Part shown: positions 29,670 through 32,840 of the stretch, piece by piece
How the letters are laid out: each line of letters starts with the position of its first letter
Position numbering within the stretch: position 1 is the stretch's first letter
The notes under the pieces: model-generated
What the model was told of the DNA's origin: nothing
Databases searched by the model: none
The model's input: the letters and a program-made list of their open reading frames with translations, nothing else
Made by a program: the position numbers and the translations under genes
From: Microbacteriaceae bacterium
Lineage (GTDB): Bacteria; Actinomycetota; Actinomycetes; Actinomycetales; Microbacteriaceae
Assembly: GCA_025463615.1 (NCBI GenBank)
Contig: JAODAU010000191.1
Location: 1-32,840 of the forward strand
Length of the DNA stretch: 32,840 nucleotides
Reading direction: 5' to 3'

Positions 29670-30563
29670 GTGACGGTGCAACAGAGACGCGAGCTCACCC
29701 TCGGCTCCTCCACGATCCGGTTCCGTTTCGAGGGGCACAGCGATCGCGGTTCTGTGCGGCGCATCAACGAGGACAGCTTCATCGCCGCCCCGCCGCTGTT
29801 CGCCGTCGCGGACGGCATGGGCGGCCACGCGTTCGGCGACCGCGCCAGCCAGGCGGCGATCGCGGCGCTCGCCGACGTTGTGGCGCACCACCCCGGTGCG
29901 CTCGCCCCGCAGGCTGTCACCGACGCGATCCGCCAGGCCAACGACGCGGTGCTCGCCCTCACCGCCAACACGGCGTTCGCCGGATCCATTTCGGGCACGA
30001 CCCTCACGGGTGTGGCCCTGGTGGATGTCGGCCAGGCCGACCGCTTCTACTGGATGGCGTTCAACGTGGGCGACTCGCGCACCTACAGCTGGGACGGCAG
30101 GCACCTCACCCAGCTGAGCGTGGACCATTCCGCCGTGCAGGAGCTGCTCGACCTCGGCCAGATCACCGCCGCAGAGGCGACGGTGCACCCCGACCGCAAC
30201 GTGATCACCCGCGCCCTCGGCGCCGACGCGATCGTGGACGCGGATGTCTGGATCCTGCCCGCCCAGGGCCGCCAGACCTTCCTTCTCTGTTCCGACGGCC
30301 TCACGAAGGAGCTCGACGTCGCCGAGATCGAGCGCGTCATCGTGTTTCACGACAGCGAACTCGCCCGCCGGGGAACGACGTCGCAGGTCACGCTCTCGGA
30401 GCGGCTGGTGAACGCCGCCGTCGCCGCGGGCGGGTCGGACAACGTCACGGTGGTGGTGGTCGAGTCGGAATCGGTGTTGGATTCCGAGGAGACTGTGGAT
30501 GACGACACCGTCGATCGTGGGGGGATCCACGACACGCTCGAAGAAACCAGGCCCAGGGGGTAG
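29670..30563 (+). CDS. PP2C-family Ser/Thr protein phosphatase
   Basis: A 297-residue soluble PPM phosphatase. Motifs in order are EGHSDRGSVRRINEDSF (Glu34, Asp35), FAVADGMGGH (Asp48), SGTTLTGVAL, FNVGDSRTY, LSVDHSAVQELLDLGQIT, ITRALGA, LLCSDGLT (Asp209) and GGSDNVTVVVV (Asp257), giving the full set of metal ligands. It has no membrane segment, unlike PstP. GTG 29670 has GGAGG five bases upstream. It lies three bases before the FHA gene and in an operon with a Ser/Thr kinase, so it is expected to reverse that kinase's phosphorylation. The C-terminal 25 residues are acidic and variable. Confidence 0.95.
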   Translation: MTVQQRRELTLGSSTIRFRFEGHSDRGSVRRINEDSFIAAPPLFAVADGMGGHAFGDRASQAAIAALADVVAHHPGALAPQAVTDAIRQANDAVLALTANTAFAGSISGTTLTGVALVDVGQADRFYWMAFNVGDSRTYSWDGRHLTQLSVDHSAVQELLDLGQITAAEATVHPDRNVITRALGADAIVDADVWILPAQGRQTFLLCSDGLTKELDVAEIERVIVFHDSELARRGTTSQVTLSERLVNAAVAAGGSDNVTVVVVESESVLDSEETVDDDTVDRGGIHDTLEETRPRG

Positions 30564-30566
30564 CGG

Positions 30567-31757
30567 GTGACCGCGACGACGTACGAGCCCGCCGTGGCGG
30601 GAGGAGCGATCGCGCTCGTGGCACGGTCGCGCGCGCTCCTGCTTCCGCGCGGGCTCGAGCCGGAGCGGCGCGCGGCGCTGGCCGACATGCTCGCGACCGC
30701 GGGCGTGCAGGAGGTGCTCGACCTGCTCGCGTCGGGCGGCCTCGCGCTCGTGCCGCCGTTCGCCCTCGTGGACGCCGGCGACGCGGACCGACTGCTCGTG
30801 GTCGTGCGTGGCGGTTTCACGGCCGTCGTGGACACGGCGGGCGGCGGGGAGACCGTGTCGGGGGAGGCGGTCTCGACGTGGGTCGAGCGCGTCATCCCCG
30901 GGGCCACCGGGCTCACCGTAGCCGTCGAGGGCGCGACGGCCGACCCCGTCGGGCCTCTTGCTATCGCGGAGGGTATTGTCCTTGCCGCGGGACTGCGCAT
31001 GGACCGCGGTGCGCAGGAGCGCGCCGAACCCGCGACCGTCACCGCGACCGCCGCGCCGGACCCGGTGCCCGACACGGCGCGGGAACCGGTGACGCAGCCG
31101 GTGCCGGTGACCGACGTCGAAGCCACCATGGTCGACGCGCCCACGACGGCCGAGCCCGCCGTCGCGGACCCGGAGGGTTACGACTACCTGTTCGGCGAGA
31201 CGATGTTCCGCGGCGTCACCGAGGCGGCGGTGCGCGCGGACGAGCCGGCGGAGGAGCCCGAGCCGGCCCCCGCGCAGGACGACGTCGACGTCTTCACCAC
31301 GGGCGGCGACCACGACGGCCACACCGTGCTCACCGGCGACATCGCCAGGCTCCGCGCCGCGCGCACGACGGCCGCGGAGGAGCCGGCGCCCGCCGCACCA
31401 CCTCCTCCTCCCGTGACGCCGTCGGTCGTGCTCGTCTTCTCCAACGGCTCGCGCGAGGACCTCGCCCAGCCCGTGCTCGTGGGCCGCTCGCCGAGCATCA
31501 CCAAGGTGCCGGGAACGCGGATGCCGCGGCTCATCACCGTCGGCGGCGTCGACCAGGACATCTCCCGCAACCACGCCCAGTTCGCGCTCGAGGGCGGCAC
31601 CGTCGTCGTCACCGACCTGCACTCGCGCAACGGAACGATGATCGCCATGCCCGGCCGCGAGCCGCAGAAACTGCGCGCCGGCGAGCCCACCTCGGTGCTG
31701 GTCGGCACCGTGGTCGACCTCGGCAGCGGCATCACGATCACCGTGGAGGGCGCGTGA
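30567..31757 (+). CDS. FHA-domain protein
   Basis: A 396-residue protein. The C-terminal forkhead-associated domain (about 287-395) has LVGRSPS (Gly306, Arg307), ISRNHAQFAL (Ser333, His336) and LHSRNGTMI (Asn355, Gly356), the phosphothreonine-binding residues. The N-terminal ~145 residues form an unrecognised alpha/beta region. The middle (about 150-285) is a Pro/Ala/acidic linker with ATMVD, GETMFRG and DGHTVLTG, each a Thr next to hydrophobic residues and possibly a kinase target bound by FHA domains. The GTG start is three bases after the phosphatase stop; TGATG links it to the kinase gene. It is likely a scaffold reading the kinase's output. Confidence 0.9.
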   Translation: MTATTYEPAVAGGAIALVARSRALLLPRGLEPERRAALADMLATAGVQEVLDLLASGGLALVPPFALVDAGDADRLLVVVRGGFTAVVDTAGGGETVSGEAVSTWVERVIPGATGLTVAVEGATADPVGPLAIAEGIVLAAGLRMDRGAQERAEPATVTATAAPDPVPDTAREPVTQPVPVTDVEATMVDAPTTAEPAVADPEGYDYLFGETMFRGVTEAAVRADEPAEEPEPAPAQDDVDVFTTGGDHDGHTVLTGDIARLRAARTTAAEEPAPAAPPPPPVTPSVVLVFSNGSREDLAQPVLVGRSPSITKVPGTRMPRLITVGGVDQDISRNHAQFALEGGTVVVTDLHSRNGTMIAMPGREPQKLRAGEPTSVLVGTVVDLGSGITITVEGA

Positions 31758-32840
31758 TGCGCCGCGGCACCTCCGTGCCGCCCGACCTCCGCGGCTACAC
31801 CTACGTGCGCCTGCTCGGCTCGGGCGGTTTCGCCGACGTGTTCCTCTACGAGCAGAAGCTGCCGCGCCGGCGCGTGGCCGTGAAGGTGCTGCTCACCGAG
31901 GAGCTCACGCCCGCCAACCGTGCCGCGTTCGTGGCCGAGGCGAACCTGATGGCGCAGCTCTCCACGCACCCGTACATCGTGACGATCTACCAGGCCGACG
32001 TCGCCGAGGACGACCGGCCGTACTTCGTCATGGAGTACTGCTCCGGGCCGAGCCTGTCGGAGCGGTACAAGCAGCAGGTGTTCAGCGTCGAGGACGCCCT
32101 GCGCACGGGGGTGCGGGTGGCGAGCGCCGTCGCGACCGCGCATGCCGCCGGCATCCTGCACCGCGACATCAAGCCGGCGAACGTGCTCACCAACGACTAC
32201 GGCTGGCCGGCGCTCACCGACTTCGGCATCTCGTCGGCGGTGGAGGAGGACGCGCTGCCGATCACCACGGCGACGCTCGCCGACCTTCTCGGCGGCGACG
32301 CCACCACCGGGTCGACGGGCAGCCAGTCGATCGGAATGTCGGTGCCGTGGTCGCCGCCGGAGATGTTCGAGGACGACCCGCAGCCCGACCCGCGCTCCGA
32401 CATCTTCTCCCTGGCGGCCACCGTGTGGACGATCCTCGCCGGCCACACGCCGTTCGAGGTCAAGAACCGCGGCAACGGCACGCTCGACCTGATCGGCCGC
32501 ATCGAGCGCGGCGCGATCACGCCGATGCCGCGCGACGACGTGCCGCGCTCCCTGCTCGCCGTGCTGCGCAAGGGCATGGCCACCGACCGCAACGACCGTT
32601 ACGACACCGCCGTCGACTTCGCCCGGGCGCTGCAGCGCGTCGAACTCGAGCTGGGCTACGTGCCGACCGCGATCGACGTGCCCAACCTGGCCGCCCCGGC
32701 GCCCGAGCGCGGCGGCGGGGTGGATGACGACGCCACCCGCGCCCGCGGCGTCTCCACCATCGCCATCCAGGAGCCCATCGTCGAGCGCGCGCCCGTGCAG
32801 CCCGCGACCGTGGCGCCGACCGCGGCAGCGGATGCCGCGC
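31757..32840 (+). CDS. Ser/Thr protein kinase (3' end outside window)
   Basis: The first 361 residues are present and the frame is open at the window end. Kinase landmarks are LLGSGGFADVFLY (glycine loop, 19-31), VAVKVL with Lys43, Glu61 in FVAEANLM, HRDIKPANVL with Asp137, TDFGISS with Asp155, and WSPPEMFED (198-206) in place of APE, with an activation segment rich in Thr/Ser between them. The catalytic set is complete. After about residue 300 comes a Pro/Ala/Thr-rich juxtamembrane-like linker with no helix reached yet. ATG 31757 overlaps the FHA stop by one base. It is part of the phosphatase-FHA-kinase signalling unit. Confidence 0.95.
   Translation, partial: MRRGTSVPPDLRGYTYVRLLGSGGFADVFLYEQKLPRRRVAVKVLLTEELTPANRAAFVAEANLMAQLSTHPYIVTIYQADVAEDDRPYFVMEYCSGPSLSERYKQQVFSVEDALRTGVRVASAVATAHAAGILHRDIKPANVLTNDYGWPALTDFGISSAVEEDALPITTATLADLLGGDATTGSTGSQSIGMSVPWSPPEMFEDDPQPDPRSDIFSLAATVWTILAGHTPFEVKNRGNGTLDLIGRIERGAITPMPRDDVPRSLLAVLRKGMATDRNDRYDTAVDFARALQRVELELGYVPTAIDVPNLAAPAPERGGGVDDDATRARGVSTIAIQEPIVERAPVQPATVAPTAAADAA

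Noticed and set aside
28518..31622. A 1034-codon open frame on the minus strand across terC, the phosphatase and the FHA gene
   Set aside because: Long antisense frames are expected at this GC content. It runs through three well-supported genes and a riboswitch, and its product is low-complexity Arg/Asp/His/Glu-rich with no recognisable domain.

Overview
The window is a high-GC, gene-dense chromosomal segment that looks like an actinobacterium, most probably Microbacteriaceae. Signs are the strong G/C preference at third codon positions, frequent GTG starts with ATGA/GTGA/TGATG overlaps, an ANTAR-domain protein, a mycofactocin-type dehydrogenase, a PP2C/FHA/Ser-Thr kinase cluster, and the frequent word GGATGCC/GGCATCC on both strands. 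Family is inferred; no rRNA or other species marker is present. No tRNA, rRNA, insertion sequence, prophage gene or CRISPR array was seen.

Layout. (1) 1-6361, plus strand: a tightly coupled operon of four consecutive ADP-ribosylglycohydrolase (ARH/DraG) paralogues (the first cut by the window edge, the fourth without metal-site motifs), a class III CoA-transferase and a CitE/HpcH-type CoA-ester lyase. I know of no described pathway with this combination. (2) 6412-14074: a xylan/xylo-oligosaccharide utilisation cluster resembling the Streptomyces bxl locus: a LacI-type regulator (plus), then on the minus strand a GH3 beta-xylosidase, two ABC permeases, a lipoprotein binding protein and a CE7 acetylxylan esterase. 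Near-identical operator-like sites lie before the regulator and before the binding-protein gene. (3) 14241-16396, minus: a NarL/DesR-type two-component system with a small membrane protein, preceded by a nested palindrome. (4) 16479-19121, minus: a mycofactocin-type short-chain dehydrogenase, UTP-glucose-1-phosphate uridylyltransferase (galU) and a GAF-ANTAR regulator. (5) 19502-25397, plus: a processive family 2 glycosyltransferase, two surface parallel beta-helix proteins and UDP-glucose 6-dehydrogenase, ending in a strong terminator. This resembles the core of a synthase-dependent acidic exopolysaccharide system (alginate-like logic: dehydrogenase, synthase, beta-helix modifying enzymes), with galU next door supplying UDP-glucose. 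(6) 25526-27753: a TetR regulator and 14-helix DHA2 drug exporter, preceded by a periodic operator-like array. (7) 27864-28447: a MazEF toxin-antitoxin pair. (8) 28487-29609: a yybP-ykoY manganese riboswitch in front of a TerC/Alx-type metal exporter; its P1 strand can alternatively pair with the ribosome binding site. (9) 29670-32840: PP2C phosphatase, FHA-domain protein and Ser/Thr kinase (cut by the window end).

The best candidates for undescribed biology are the ARH/CoA operon and the Gram-positive GT2/beta-helix/UDP-glucose-dehydrogenase polysaccharide locus. At the regulatory level the most notable signals are the TetR-gene array of about ten tetramers spaced every 8-9 bases, the riboswitch/Shine-Dalgarno pairing alternative, and several regulator genes that appear leaderless, with a -10 hexamer ending exactly six bases before the ATG.
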